Notes under the pieces: generated by a model
Database searches by the model: none
What the model was told of the DNA's origin: nothing
What the model saw: the letters and a program-made list of their open reading frames with translations, nothing else
Program-made: the position numbers and the translations under genes
Shown: positions 31,709 to 40,881 of the stretch, piece by piece
Layout: the number at the start of each line of letters is the position of its first letter
Numbering within the stretch: position 1 is the stretch's first letter
Origin: an uncultured Pseudoflavonifractor sp.
Lineage (GTDB): Bacteria; Bacillota; Clostridia; Oscillospirales; Oscillospiraceae
Assembly (NCBI GenBank): GCA_947425785.1
Contig: CANEAY010000002.1
Span: 62,001 to 126,000 of the forward strand
Direction of reading: 5' to 3'
Length of the DNA: 64,000 nt

Positions 31709-32734
31709 ATGGACAAGAAAAACAGGATGCCGGAGCTGGACTATGTCCGGGTGCTGGCCATGATCGGTGTGGTGGTCATCCACGTCACCGGCGCTTTCGT
31801 CTACCAGGACTCCGCCCACACTCTGTGGGGCATGAATCTGGCCTTTCTCTTTAACCAGGTGGTGCGGTTTGCTGTGCCCATTTTCATGGTGCTCTCCGGG
31901 CTGTCCCTTGGTTTTGGGGAAGTGCGATCCTGTGGGCAGTTCTGGAAGGCGCGGTTTATCAAGCTCCTGCCGCCCTATCTGGTGTGGAGCCTTCTCTACT
32001 GGGGCTTCTATCACCGCTTCCAGAGCTGGGAGGGGGTAGGCAGCGCCCTTCTCTGGGGTACCAGCTCCGCCCACCTCTATTTCATTGCCATCACTCTGCA
32101 GTTCTATCTTTTTTACCCTCTGCTCCGCCGCCTGACAGACCGCTGGCCCCTTCAGACCCTTCTGGCGGCGGTGGCGGTATCTCTGGCCTGTCAGCAATAT
32201 GTCTTTTATGCCGGCACCGGCTTTTTGCCCGGGGGCCTTCCGCTATGGGAGCTTCTGCCCACCTGGGCTGCCTACTTTGTTCTGGGTATGGCCCTCCATC
32301 AGTGGGGCCTTCCCAAGCTGTGCCGCTGGTGCGGGAAAAACCTGCCGTTTCTGGCGGTGCTGTCGGCCCTGTCGGCCCTGGTCTACGCCTATGAGAGCCG
32401 CCTTACAGGCTCCCTGGACTCTCTGAAATGGCAGCTTTTCTTCTATACGCCTCTCATCCTTTTGTTGTCTCTGGGCTTGGGAGCCCGGCTAAAGGGTAGG
32501 GAGGAGGTGGATCGGGCGGTGTCCTTCCTGGCAAAGCGCTCCCAGACCGTCTTTTTCTGTCATGTGCTCCTGCTGGAGTGTCTTCGGAAGGTGAGCCTTT
32601 TCAATGGCGGCATGAAGGCTATGCTGTTGACCTTTGTGGTGCTTTTGCCCCTGTCCATTCTGGCGGCCTGGGTCATCGACGGCGCTTTGGGGGGCGTGAA
32701 GAGCGCTTTGGCCGGGGTAAAGGATCAGAAATAA
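31709..32734 (+). CDS. Acyltransferase 3 family membrane protein
   Basis: A 341-residue integral membrane acyltransferase of the acyltransferase_3/OafA family with about ten transmembrane helices. The N terminus MPELDYVRVLAMIGVVVIHVTGAF has the family's R-x(10)-H arrangement around the active site. These enzymes O-acetylate or succinylate cell-surface polymers, glycans or teichoic acids. The start (MDKKNRMPELD) has GGGGGAGGGG upstream; the frame extends 44 codons further through AT-rich leader that is unlikely to be translated. A terminator-like hairpin follows at 32784-32812. No linked glycan genes are seen, so the substrate is unknown. Confidence 0.87.
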   Translation: MDKKNRMPELDYVRVLAMIGVVVIHVTGAFVYQDSAHTLWGMNLAFLFNQVVRFAVPIFMVLSGLSLGFGEVRSCGQFWKARFIKLLPPYLVWSLLYWGFYHRFQSWEGVGSALLWGTSSAHLYFIAITLQFYLFYPLLRRLTDRWPLQTLLAAVAVSLACQQYVFYAGTGFLPGGLPLWELLPTWAAYFVLGMALHQWGLPKLCRWCGKNLPFLAVLSALSALVYAYESRLTGSLDSLKWQLFFYTPLILLLSLGLGARLKGREEVDRAVSFLAKRSQTVFFCHVLLLECLRKVSLFNGGMKAMLLTFVVLLPLSILAAWVIDGALGGVKSALAGVKDQK

Positions 32735-32783
32735 TGAATATATGCAGTTGATTATGCATAAACATTCGTGAAAAAATTTCTAA

Positions 32784-32812
32784 AAGAGAGGGGGCTATTT
32801 GCCCTCTCTCTT
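32784..32812 (+). terminator. Terminator after the acyltransferase gene
   Basis: AAGAGAGGGGGC pairs with GCCCTCTCTCTT (about 11 base pairs) around TATTT. The downstream tract is TGTGATTTTT. Confidence 0.7.
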
Positions 32813-32862
32813 GTGATTTTTGTGGAAAAGGACTGTGAGAAAAAGAAAGTGGCCCTGTGGAA

Positions 32863-32891
32863 TTGACTTTAGATAAGGTGTGTATTATACT
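32863..32891 (+). promoter_or_regulatory. Promoter of the D-peptide-type ABC operon
   Basis: TTGACT (32863-32868), 17 bases, TATACT (32886-32891). It stands 70 bases before the substrate-binding protein gene; the AT-rich leader has no obvious riboswitch. Confidence 0.8.
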
Positions 32892-32960
32892 GCATATATA
32901 TTTTGAAAGGTGCTATTTTCAACAAAATATAAGCAAAACACCGATTTGGAGGAAAGAAGA

Positions 32961-34544
32961 ATGAAATTTTATCGTATGGCAGCTCTGGGCCTTGGCCTGA
33001 GCCTGGCCCTCACCGCCTGCGGCGGCGGGGAGCCCAAGCCCTCCGGCGCCGCTGACGGCGCTGGCAACAGCGTCCTTACTATTGCCATCCAGGACGAGGT
33101 GGAGGGGTGCGACATTCAGCAGATCGGCTGGGAGAATGTGGTGCAGTCTCTGCTCTACGAGCCCCTGGTGGTCTTCAGCCCCGACCTGTCCGAGATCCAG
33201 CCTGCCTTTGCCGAGAGCTACACTGTGGCGGAGGATGGCTCCTATATTGAGTTTGTGCTTCCCGCCGACGCCAAGTTCTCCAACGGCGATGTGTGTGACG
33301 CCGCGGCGGTGAAGGCCTCTGAGGAGCGGTTCCTGGCCATCAGCGAGTATGCCGGTGACTTGGACGCTGTTGCCGACATCGAGGTGGTGGATGAGCGCAC
33401 CATCCGCTACAACCTCACCGGCCCCGCCCCCTACATGTGGGCCTCCCTCACCAGCACCTACGGCGGCATCAACAATGTGGCCGTGGCCGAGACCATGGAC
33501 GACGCGGCCTTCAACCGCAAGCCCGTCACCAACGGCCCCTACTACGTTGAGGAGTGGCTCCAGGGCTCCCAGATCACCCTGAAGCGCAACGAGTACTACA
33601 AGACCAATAACCCCAATGTCTCCAACCAGGGCGTGTGTGCCTATGAGACCATCGTGGTGCGCTTTATTCCTGACGAATTCACCCGGGTCAGCGAGCTCAA
33701 GAGCGGCAACGTGGATATCATCTACGACGTGCCCACCGCCAGCATCAGCGAGCTGGAGGGCAATCCCGACCTGACCACCTACCGTTACAAGCAGGCCGGT
33801 GTGTCCTACATGAACCTGCAGACCGAGAAGGGCGTCACCGCCGACGTGAAGGTGCGCCAAGCTCTGACCCACGCTATCAACAAGGAGGAGATCGCTGCCG
33901 CTTTGGACGGTGTGGTCACCCCCACCTACGGCTTTATCTCCGAGGCCCAGGCCGGATACAGCGCCGCCAAGGAGCAGGAGCTGGCCTCTAAGCTGGGCTA
34001 TGACCCCGAGCTGGCCAAGTCCATCCTGGCCGAGGCCGGCTGGACGGACACCAACGGTGACGGCATCGTGGACAAGGACGGTCAGCCCCTCTCCTTTGAG
34101 ATGCTCATTTCTTCCGACCGGGCTTCCCTGAAGGCCGCCGGCCCTGTGCTCCAGAACCAGTTTGCCGCCATCGGTGTGGATGCCCAGATCCGGGAGTACG
34201 AGGGCTCCTACGTCAAGCAGCTGGTGCGGGATGACGACTACACCATGGCCAGCCGCAACTACGTTTGGAACGACGCCGATATCCTCTACTACGTCTTTAC
34301 CGAGGCCTCCGGCTATCCCTGGGATGTGGCCGAGGTCACCGACGCCTTTGTGGCGGCCCGGGTGGAGAACGACACCGCTAAGCGTGTGGCCGCCTATGAG
34401 GTGGCACAGGATCGGCTGGTGGAGCAGTACAAGGCCATCTCCCTCTTTGCCGATAACTACTGCGTGGCCTCCAAGAATAACATCAAGGGCCTGATGATCA
34501 CCAACGATGGCCGTTCCTGGTACAACGACGTAACGGGCGGTTAA
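32961..34544 (+). CDS. Peptide ABC transporter substrate-binding lipoprotein (SBP_bac_5)
   Basis: A 527-residue lipoprotein of the DppA/OppA family. The signal MKFYRMAALGLGLSLALTAC ends in the lipobox LTAC. The mature part shows LYEPLVVFSPDLSEIQPAFAESYTVAEDG, FVLPADAKFSNGDVCDAAAVKAS, KPVTNGPYYVEEW, and QTEKGVTADVKVRQALTHAINKEEI, all family hallmarks. An acidic repeat-like TDTNGDGIVDKDG loop may bind calcium. The start has TTGGAGGAAAG upstream; an earlier in-frame Met lacks support. It begins an operon that also encodes two permeases, two ATPases and three hydrolase or racemase enzymes. It should capture short peptides, possibly containing D-residues (inference from the partner enzymes). Confidence 0.92.
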   Translation: MKFYRMAALGLGLSLALTACGGGEPKPSGAADGAGNSVLTIAIQDEVEGCDIQQIGWENVVQSLLYEPLVVFSPDLSEIQPAFAESYTVAEDGSYIEFVLPADAKFSNGDVCDAAAVKASEERFLAISEYAGDLDAVADIEVVDERTIRYNLTGPAPYMWASLTSTYGGINNVAVAETMDDAAFNRKPVTNGPYYVEEWLQGSQITLKRNEYYKTNNPNVSNQGVCAYETIVVRFIPDEFTRVSELKSGNVDIIYDVPTASISELEGNPDLTTYRYKQAGVSYMNLQTEKGVTADVKVRQALTHAINKEEIAAALDGVVTPTYGFISEAQAGYSAAKEQELASKLGYDPELAKSILAEAGWTDTNGDGIVDKDGQPLSFEMLISSDRASLKAAGPVLQNQFAAIGVDAQIREYEGSYVKQLVRDDDYTMASRNYVWNDADILYYVFTEASGYPWDVAEVTDAFVAARVENDTAKRVAAYEVAQDRLVEQYKAISLFADNYCVASKNNIKGLMITNDGRSWYNDVTGG

Positions 34545-34547
34545 GAG

Positions 34548-35606
34548 ATGGAGACACTGGAACAGGCTGTTGACCGGGTGGTGGGGAAGGTCATGGGTGA
34601 CCACACCCCCGGCTGTACCATCCTGCTGGCCAAGGGGGGGCAGGTGCTCCTGCGCAAGGGCTACGGCATGGCCGACCTGGAAAAGGGCATCCCCATCCGG
34701 CCGGAGGATAACTTCATCATCGCCTCCAACACCAAGCAGTTTACCTGCCTTGCCATCCTCATGCTGCGGGATCGGGGGCTGCTGGACTTGGACGAGAGCA
34801 TCGAGCGGTTTTTCCCCGACTTTCCCGACTACCGCAAGGAGGTCACGGTGCGGATGCTCATGGCCCACACCTCCGGTATCCGGGAGTACTTTGAAGAGGG
34901 GTTCCGCTTCAATGAGGAGAAGCTGAAAACGGCGGACACCGCCCAGCTTCTGGAGATCGCCAAGGGCTTTGGCCCCAACCTGAACTTCGAGCCGGACACC
35001 AAGTGGGACTACTGCAACACCGCTTATGTGATGTTGGGCGACATCGTCCGCCAGCTGACGGGCAAACCCTTTGGCCAGTTCCTGGAAAGCGAGATTTTCG
35101 CCCCCCTGGGCATGAGCCATACGGTGGCGCCCGACTATATGGACCAGCCGGATCCCCGCCAGGTGGTGGGCTACTCCGACGAGAAGGAGAAGGGAGTCTT
35201 CGTCCCCCAGCCTTACGATATGCTGCTGGTGGGCTACGCTGACGGCAATATCTCCTCCAATGTGGACGACCTGCTCAAGTGGCACCAATTCCTCTACGAG
35301 AGCGGCAGCGAGGCCATTGTGAAGCGGAGCACCCTTCAGGAGCTCTTTGACTCCCACAAGCTCAAGGACGGTACGCCCACCAATTACGGTCTGGGCTTCT
35401 TCCTGGATCAGGTGGAGGGCAAGTCCCAGAGCTATCCCGGCCATAAGGAAATTTGGCACACCGGCGGCACCATGGGCTTTATCTCACGGATCAGCCGGTT
35501 CACCGAGGATGGCGTCACCGCCATCATGCTCACCAACTGGAATGGCGTCCCCCGGGACGAACAGCTCTTTTTCCCCATCATGGATGAGCTGTTTGCCCGG
35601 TTGTGA
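34548..35606 (+). CDS. Serine hydrolase of the beta-lactamase/DD-peptidase (S12) family
   Basis: A 352-residue enzyme of peptidase family S12, which includes DD-peptidases, class C beta-lactamases and D-aminopeptidases. The catalytic motifs are visible: SNTKQ (SxxK) near residue 60, WDYCNTAY (YxN) near 150, and IWHTGG (HTG in place of KTG) near 300. There is no signal peptide, so it acts in the cytosol, which argues against a role in cell-wall synthesis or drug resistance and favours cleavage of imported D-amino-acid-containing peptides. It starts 3 bases after the substrate-binding protein stop, within a single transcript, although a terminator-like hairpin follows before the permease genes. 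Confidence 0.88.
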   Translation: METLEQAVDRVVGKVMGDHTPGCTILLAKGGQVLLRKGYGMADLEKGIPIRPEDNFIIASNTKQFTCLAILMLRDRGLLDLDESIERFFPDFPDYRKEVTVRMLMAHTSGIREYFEEGFRFNEEKLKTADTAQLLEIAKGFGPNLNFEPDTKWDYCNTAYVMLGDIVRQLTGKPFGQFLESEIFAPLGMSHTVAPDYMDQPDPRQVVGYSDEKEKGVFVPQPYDMLLVGYADGNISSNVDDLLKWHQFLYESGSEAIVKRSTLQELFDSHKLKDGTPTNYGLGFFLDQVEGKSQSYPGHKEIWHTGGTMGFISRISRFTEDGVTAIMLTNWNGVPRDEQLFFPIMDELFARL

Positions 35607-35640
35607 GCGAAACATACCCCAAGGAATGGAAGATTCAACG

Positions 35641-35676
35641 GGGAGCAACGGCACTTTTCTGCCGTTGCTCCCTTTG
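35641..35676 (+). terminator. Intra-operon hairpin between the S12 hydrolase and permease genes
   Basis: GGGAGCAACGGCA and TGCCGTTGCTCCC form a 13-base-pair stem with a six-base loop, then TTTGGG. The weak T-tract suggests partial termination, which would give more binding protein than membrane components. Confidence 0.7.
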
Positions 35677-35715
35677 GGCACTTCTGACTCGTTGCTTTAA
35701 CAAGGAGGGATCGGC

Positions 35716-36645
35716 TTGAGCGATATGGGCAAATACATACTGCGGCGGCTGCTCACCGGCGTGCTGGTGGTGCTGTGCGTGACCATCATCATCTTCGGCA
35801 TCATGCAGGCCATGCCGGGCAACCCCATCGACCTGATGGTGGACACCCGTGTTTCGCCGGAGAAGGTGGCGGAGCTGAAGGCCCGCTGGGGACTGGATAA
35901 GCCCCCGGTGGTGCAGTACTTTTACTGGCTGGGGAACATCCTGCGGGGGGACTTTGGCACCTCCATCACCACCAAGCAGGAGGTGTTTTTCCTCATCAAG
36001 CAGCGCCTGCCCTATACCCTGATGCTCACCGGCGCCGCCGTAGTCATCGAGTATCTGGTGGCGGTGCCCCTGGGCCTTCTGGCCGCAGTGCGCAAGGAGA
36101 AGCTCATGGACAAGTCCCTTACCATCATCATGGTGGTGCTGTGGTCTATGCCCACCTTCTGGCTGGGCGTGCTGTTCATCATGGAGTTTGCCATCAACAA
36201 CCGCTTTTTCCCCATCTCGGGTTACAGCGGCCTGAAGTCTCTGGTGCTTCCGGCGTTGACCCTGGCCCTTCCGTCTCTGGCTCAGATCTTCCGCCTGACC
36301 CGCAGCGAGGTGCTGGATGTGATGGAGGAGCGGTACGTGGAGACCGCCTACGCCAAGGGCGTGGCCGACAAGAGCGTGCTTATCCGCCATGTGCTGCGAA
36401 ATGCCCTTATTCCGGTGACGGTGACCTTCTTCCTCAACCTTCCGTGGCTCATCGGCGGGTCTGTGGTGGTGGAGAATGTTTTTGCCTGGCCGGGAATGGG
36501 TCAGCTTTTGTGGAAGGGCATTGCCAAGCAGGACTTTCCCATCGTCCAGGGCATCACCTTTGTCATCGCCATCCTGACCGTCATCTGTAATCTCATCGGA
36601 GATATCGTCTCCGGCATCCTGGATCCCCGGATCCGTGTGGAATAA
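35716..36645 (+). CDS. Peptide ABC transporter permease (DppB/OppB type)
   Basis: A 309-residue permease with six transmembrane helices. It shows KYILRRLLTGVLVVLCVTIIIFGIM at the N terminus, MPGNPIDLM, the periplasmic RWGLDKPPVVQYFYWLGNILRGDFGTS segment, and the EAA loop YVETAYAKGVADKSVLIRHVLRNALIPV. All are standard for DppB. The best-placed start is a TTG five bases after AGGAGGGA; an ATG three codons later is too far from that site. It pairs with the next gene to form the membrane channel. Confidence 0.94.
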   Translation: MSDMGKYILRRLLTGVLVVLCVTIIIFGIMQAMPGNPIDLMVDTRVSPEKVAELKARWGLDKPPVVQYFYWLGNILRGDFGTSITTKQEVFFLIKQRLPYTLMLTGAAVVIEYLVAVPLGLLAAVRKEKLMDKSLTIIMVVLWSMPTFWLGVLFIMEFAINNRFFPISGYSGLKSLVLPALTLALPSLAQIFRLTRSEVLDVMEERYVETAYAKGVADKSVLIRHVLRNALIPVTVTFFLNLPWLIGGSVVVENVFAWPGMGQLLWKGIAKQDFPIVQGITFVIAILTVICNLIGDIVSGILDPRIRVE

Positions 36646-36657
36646 GGGGGTGGGAGC

Positions 36658-37491
36658 ATGAAAAAGAGTAAGCTCTGGCAAGTGGCAAGAAAGCCGTTGT
36701 TCTTCATCGGCTTTCTCATGCTGGCGGTGGTGGTCATCGCCGCCCTCTTCGCGCCCCTGATCGCCCCCCACGGCTACGCGGAGATGAATCTGGCACTCAA
36801 GTTTACCGCACCCTGCGCCCAGTTCCCTCTGGGTACCGACCAGTATGGCCGGTGTGTCTTCAGCCGCATCGTCTATGGCTCCCGCATTGCCCTGAAGGTG
36901 GGCATCATGGCGGTGGTCATCGAGACCGGCATCGGCGTGACTTTGGGCATCATTGCCGGCTATTACGGCAAGAAGCTGGATCAGGCCATCATGTTCCTCA
37001 CTGATATGATCTGGTCCATCCCGCCCATCATACTGGCCATGGCCATCGTCCTGCTGCTGACCCCCAGTGCGGAGAATGTGGCCATCTCCGTGGCTCTGGT
37101 CACCTGGGCCCAGTTCACCAAGATCGTCCGGGTGAAGGTACAGTCCATCAAGAACCTGTCCTACATCCAGGCCGCCAAGGTCTATGGGGAGAGCGATGTG
37201 CAGATCATCCTGCGGTACATCCTGCCCAATCTGACCTCCACCATCGTGATCCTGGCTTCTCTGGCCCTGCCCTCCGCTATTTTGTCCACCACCTCCATGG
37301 GCTTTTTGAGCCTGGGCGCCCAGGAGCCCCTGCCGGACTGGGGCATGATCCTCTCCGGCGGCATCCAGTTCATCGAGCGGGCCTCCTGGATCTCCTTCTG
37401 GCCCGGTCTTGCCATCGTGTGGACGGTGCTGGGCTTCAACCTGGCTGCGGAGGGCCTGAAGGAACTTTTGGATCCCCGGATGAAGGTGTAA
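36658..37491 (+). CDS. Peptide ABC transporter permease (DppC/OppC type)
   Basis: A 277-residue permease with six transmembrane helices, the partner of the preceding DppB-like protein. Features: APLIAPHGYAEMNLALKF then FPLGTDQYGRCVFSRIVYGSRIALKVG near the N terminus, and the coupling loop SYIQAAKVYGESDVQIILRYILPN. The C terminus with GFNLAAEGLKELLDPRMKV is typical. It starts 12 bases after dppB with GGGGGTGGGAGC as ribosome binding site and ends 3 bases before the first ATPase gene. Confidence 0.94.
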   Translation: MKKSKLWQVARKPLFFIGFLMLAVVVIAALFAPLIAPHGYAEMNLALKFTAPCAQFPLGTDQYGRCVFSRIVYGSRIALKVGIMAVVIETGIGVTLGIIAGYYGKKLDQAIMFLTDMIWSIPPIILAMAIVLLLTPSAENVAISVALVTWAQFTKIVRVKVQSIKNLSYIQAAKVYGESDVQIILRYILPNLTSTIVILASLALPSAILSTTSMGFLSLGAQEPLPDWGMILSGGIQFIERASWISFWPGLAIVWTVLGFNLAAEGLKELLDPRMKV

Positions 37492-37494
37492 AGC

Positions 37495-38466
37495 ATGGAA
37501 GAGAAGATTTTACAAGTAAAAGAACTGTCGGTGTCCTTCTCCGGCGGCGTTCAGGCTGTCTCCAAGGTCAGCTTTGACCTGAACCGGGGGGAGACCTTCG
37601 CCCTGGTGGGGGAGTCCGGCTGCGGCAAATCCACCACCGCCCGGGCCATCATGCGCCTTATCCGTGCCCCCGGCCGTATCACCGGCGGGGAGGTCTATTT
37701 CGAGGGCAAGGAACTGCTGGGCCTCAGCGAAAAGGAAATGACCGCCGTCCGGGGGAAGAATATCGGCATGATATTCCAGAACCCTCTGGATTCCCTCAAC
37801 CCGGTATATACCTCCGGCAGTCAGGTGGCCGAGGGCCTCATTGTGGACAAGATGGAGAAGGGGGAGGCCTGGGCCCTGGTGGAGGAGACCTTCCGGGACG
37901 TGAAGATCCCCGACGCGGAAAAGCGGGTGAAGTCCTACCCTCACGAGATATCCGGCGGCATGCGCCAGCGGGTGATGATCGGCATGATGCTCTGCCGCCA
38001 CCCAAAGCTCCTCATCGCCGACGAGCCCACCACCGCCCTGGATGTGACCATCCAGGCGGGCATCATCGAGCTGATGAACGATCTGCGGCGTAAGTACGAT
38101 ACCGCCGTACTGATGATCACCCACGATTTCGGCATCGTGGCCGACATGGCCGACCGGGTGGGGGTCATGTACGCCGGGGAGATCGTGGAGCTGGGGGATG
38201 TGTTTACCATCTTCGACCACCCCCTTCATCCCTACACCCGGCTCTTGATGAAGGCCCTGCCCGTCATCACCAAGAAGGAGGGACGGCTGGAGACCATCCC
38301 CGGCACCGTGCCCGACCTGTCCAAGCCCATTCAGGGCTGCCGGTTCGCCGACCGCTGTCCCGATGCCTGCGATGCCTGCCGCCAGTATTCTCCCGCCATG
38401 GTGGAGGCGGAACCTGGGCACCTGTGTGCCTGCCATCGTGTGAAGGGGGGTGAGGGGAATGAGTGA
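37495..38466 (+). CDS. Peptide ABC transporter ATP-binding protein (DppD/OppD type)
   Basis: A 323-residue ATPase: [18 protein letters not shown] (Walker A), [19 protein letters not shown] (Q loop), [16 protein letters not shown] (signature), [19 protein letters not shown] (Walker B) and [20 protein letters not shown] (H loop). The C-terminal oligopeptide-transporter tail with [17 protein letters not shown] carries the four-Cys arrangement seen in DppD/OppD, which binds an iron-sulphur cluster in some members. Its stop overlaps the start of the next ATPase gene. Confidence 0.95.
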   Translation: MEEKILQVKELSVSFSGGVQAVSKVSFDLNRGETFALVGESGCGKSTTARAIMRLIRAPGRITGGEVYFEGKELLGLSEKEMTAVRGKNIGMIFQNPLDSLNPVYTSGSQVAEGLIVDKMEKGEAWALVEETFRDVKIPDAEKRVKSYPHEISGGMRQRVMIGMMLCRHPKLLIADEPTTALDVTIQAGIIELMNDLRRKYDTAVLMITHDFGIVADMADRVGVMYAGEIVELGDVFTIFDHPLHPYTRLLMKALPVITKKEGRLETIPGTVPDLSKPIQGCRFADRCPDACDACRQYSPAMVEAEPGHLCACHRVKGGEGNE

Positions 38467-39439
38467 GCCTCTGCTTCGGGTAGAGCATCTGAAAAAGTAC
38501 TTTCCCCTCCGGGGCGGCCTGAAAAAGAACGCCGCCTTTGTCCGGGCCGTGGATGATGTGAGCTTCACCATCCGGCCGGGGGAGACTCTGGGCCTGGTGG
38601 GGGAGTCCGGCTCTGGTAAGACCACCCTGGCCCAGATGATCCTGGGCCTTTTGCCCCCCACCGAGGGCACCATTACCCTGGACGGAGCGGATATCTGGGA
38701 CAAAGCCCACCGGGCCCAGTTCCACAAATCCATCGGTGCGGTGTTTCAGGATCCCGCCTCCTCGCTCAACCCCAGGACTACGGTGTACCGTTCTCTGGAA
38801 CGGCCTCTGGAGCTGAACGGCTACAGCAAGGGAGACGCCCGTGACCTCATCTACGAGACGGCGGAGAAGGTGAACCTGGGCCGGGAGCTGCTGGAGCGGT
38901 TCCCCTATGAGCTCTCCGGCGGTCAGCAGCAGCGGGTGTCCATCGCCCGGGCCATCATGCTGAGGCCCAAGCTGTTGGTACTGGATGAGCCCACCTCCGC
39001 CCTGGACGTGTCCGTCCAGGCCCAGACCCTCAACGAATTGCTGGAGCTCCAGCAGAAGTTCGGCCTGGCCTATCTCTTTATCACCCACAACCTCTCGGTG
39101 GTGCGCTACATGAGTGACCGCATCTGCGTGCTCTATGGCGGCAAGATCATGGAACTGGGGGAGACCGAGGCGGTCTACGACCACTACGTTCACCCCTATA
39201 CTTTGAGCCTGCTCTCCTCGGTGCCGCCCCTGCACCCCAGTCAGCGAAACCGAAAGAAGTACCTGCTCACCGGGGATATGCCCAGCCTGATCGGTGAACT
39301 AAAGGGCTGCCGTTTTGCCTCCCGCTGTCCCTTTGCCCAGGATTCCTGCCGGGAAGCGGAGCCGGAGTGTAAGGACATGGGCGGCGAACATTTGGCCGCC
39401 TGTGCTTTTGCCGGGGAACTGGACTTTCAGAAGGATTGA
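38459..39439 (+). CDS. Peptide ABC transporter ATP-binding protein (DppF/OppF type)
   Basis: A 326-residue ATPase and partner of the preceding one. Motifs: GESGSGKTTLAQMILGLL, QDPASSLNPRTTVYRSLERPLEL, ELSGGQQQRVSIARAI, LLVLDEPTSALDVSVQAQTL, FITHNLSVVRYMSDRICVLY. The tail has CRFASRCPFAQDSC, again with the Cys pattern of the family. The ATG at 38459 is preferred to a GTG at 38450 because it follows GGGGTGAGGGGA properly and overlaps the upstream stop by eight bases, indicating translational coupling. Confidence 0.95.
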   Translation: MSEPLLRVEHLKKYFPLRGGLKKNAAFVRAVDDVSFTIRPGETLGLVGESGSGKTTLAQMILGLLPPTEGTITLDGADIWDKAHRAQFHKSIGAVFQDPASSLNPRTTVYRSLERPLELNGYSKGDARDLIYETAEKVNLGRELLERFPYELSGGQQQRVSIARAIMLRPKLLVLDEPTSALDVSVQAQTLNELLELQQKFGLAYLFITHNLSVVRYMSDRICVLYGGKIMELGETEAVYDHYVHPYTLSLLSSVPPLHPSQRNRKKYLLTGDMPSLIGELKGCRFASRCPFAQDSCREAEPECKDMGGEHLAACAFAGELDFQKD

Positions 39440-39445
39440 TACAAG

Positions 39446-39474
39446 ACGGCTCCGGGGCTATGCCCCGGAGCCGT
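39446..39474 (+). other. Intercistronic hairpin before the D-aminoacylase gene
   Basis: ACGGCTCCGGGGC and GCCCCGGAGCCGT form a perfect 13-base-pair stem with a three-base loop. No T-tract follows (TGAAGAAAGG), so it is more likely an RNA-stability or processing element than a terminator. Confidence 0.6.
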
Positions 39475-39496
39475 TGAAGAAAGGTGGATCATAAAA

Positions 39497-40864
39497 ATGT
39501 ACGATACCCTTATCGTCGGGGGACAGTACCCCAACTTTGACACCGGCAAGCTGGAGCGGGCGGAGATCGCCCTGAAGGAGGGCAAGATCGCCGCCATCCT
39601 CCCCGCCGGGGAGTGCCCCCAGGCCACAAAGGTCATAGACGCCACGGGCATGGTGGTTTCTCCCGGTTTTATCGATATGCATATGCATGAGGAGGAGTTC
39701 AAGGACGGCTCCCACAGCTACGACATCGCCGAATATATGGCCAGGCAGGGGGTCACCACCTGCCTGGCGGGCAACTGCGGCCAGCAGAACCACCGTCTGG
39801 CCGATTTCAAGGCCATCCTGGCGGACAACGGCGGCGCCCCGGTGAACTACATCATGCTGGCGGGCTACAACTCCCTCCGGGAGGAAGAGGGCCTGGGCTG
39901 GTACGAGGCCATTGGCCCGGACAAGCAGGCCAAGGTGCTGGATAAGCTGAAGGAGGAGCTGGAGGAGGGGGCTTGGGGCCTCTCCTTCGGTCTGGAGTAT
40001 AGCCCCGGTATCTCCGCCCAGGAGATGACCCAGGCCGTCCAGGCAGTGAAGGGGTACGATCCCTTTGTCTCCATCCACTTCCGGGCGGATTGTGAAGAGT
40101 GCATGGCTTCCCTTCAGGAGATGGCTCAGCTCTCCCGGGACACCGGGTGCCGGGTGCAGGTGTCCCATTTGAGCAGTCTGGCGGGCACCGCCCACAATAT
40201 GCCCCAGTCCCTGGATTTCCTGGCGGGGGAGATAGAGAAAAATCCTCTGCTGGGCTATGACACCTATCCCTACTGCGCCTTCTCCACCGGTATCGGCACC
40301 GCTGTTTTTGACATGGACTGGCGGGAAAAGTGGGGGGTAGATTATGATATCATTCTCTTGCTCCACGAGCCTTACGCCGGACAGCGCTGTACAAAGGAAC
40401 TCTATGAGAAGGTACGCCGGGAGACCCCGGAGGCCCATGTGGTAGCCTTCGCCATGGACGAGGAGAGCATCCGCGCCGCCATCGCCCACCCCGCTGGACT
40501 GCTGGGCAGTGACGGCGGCATCACCGACGGCACCGGACATCCCCGGTGCGCCGGAACGTTCCCCCGTATCCTGGGCAAGTATGTGAGGGAGGAGAAGGCC
40601 CTTACCCTCATGGAGGCCCTGGACAAGATGACCCGCCGGGCTGCCCGGCGTATCGGCCTGCCCACCAAGGGCCAGATTAGGGAGGGGATGGACGCCGACC
40701 TGGTCATCTTTGACCCGGACACGATCTCTGACGGGGCCACCTTTACCGACATCACCCTGCCCAACCGGGGCATTGAGGCCGTACTGGTCTCCGGCGTGGT
40801 CACAGTGGAGGGCAGTACCCTCACCGGGGCCCTCCCCGGCCGGTTCTTGAGCCGGAAGGGCTGA
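39497..40864 (+). CDS. D-aminoacylase / N-acyl-D-amino-acid deacylase family amidohydrolase
   Basis: A 455-residue amidohydrolase of the D-aminoacylase family, which hydrolyses N-acyl-D-amino acids. Metal-binding and active-site motifs: SPGFIDMHMHEEEF, TTCLAGNCGQQ, LSFGLEYSPGI with the family Glu, VSIHFRADC, VQVSHLSSL, and GSDGGITDGTGHPRCAGTFPRILGKYVREE, the hallmark segment of D-aminoacylases. C-terminal LPTKGQIREGMDADLVIFDPDTI closes the composite beta domain. The ribosome binding site is AAAGGTGGATC. It is cytosolic and follows the dipeptide transporter genes, so it should release D-amino acids from imported acyl compounds or peptides (inference). Related dihydroorotase-like or isoaspartyl enzymes are less likely. 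Confidence 0.88.
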   Translation: MYDTLIVGGQYPNFDTGKLERAEIALKEGKIAAILPAGECPQATKVIDATGMVVSPGFIDMHMHEEEFKDGSHSYDIAEYMARQGVTTCLAGNCGQQNHRLADFKAILADNGGAPVNYIMLAGYNSLREEEGLGWYEAIGPDKQAKVLDKLKEELEEGAWGLSFGLEYSPGISAQEMTQAVQAVKGYDPFVSIHFRADCEECMASLQEMAQLSRDTGCRVQVSHLSSLAGTAHNMPQSLDFLAGEIEKNPLLGYDTYPYCAFSTGIGTAVFDMDWREKWGVDYDIILLLHEPYAGQRCTKELYEKVRRETPEAHVVAFAMDEESIRAAIAHPAGLLGSDGGITDGTGHPRCAGTFPRILGKYVREEKALTLMEALDKMTRRAARRIGLPTKGQIREGMDADLVIFDPDTISDGATFTDITLPNRGIEAVLVSGVVTVEGSTLTGALPGRFLSRKG

Positions 40865-40881
40865 AAAGGGAGGAAGAGACG

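Noticed and set aside
32919..35459. An 846-codon open frame antisense to the peptide-binding protein and S12 hydrolase genes
   Set aside because: It spans two genuine genes and their junction, so it follows from shared codon bias rather than coding.
34548..35606. The S12 hydrolase as an antibiotic-resistance beta-lactamase
   Set aside because: It has no signal peptide, carries HTG instead of KTG and lies inside a peptide-uptake operon, which together point to a metabolic enzyme.
39446..39474. Rho-independent terminator inside the peptide-transporter operon
   Set aside because: The stem is strong but no T-tract follows, and the downstream genes are functionally linked; I call it an RNA element only.
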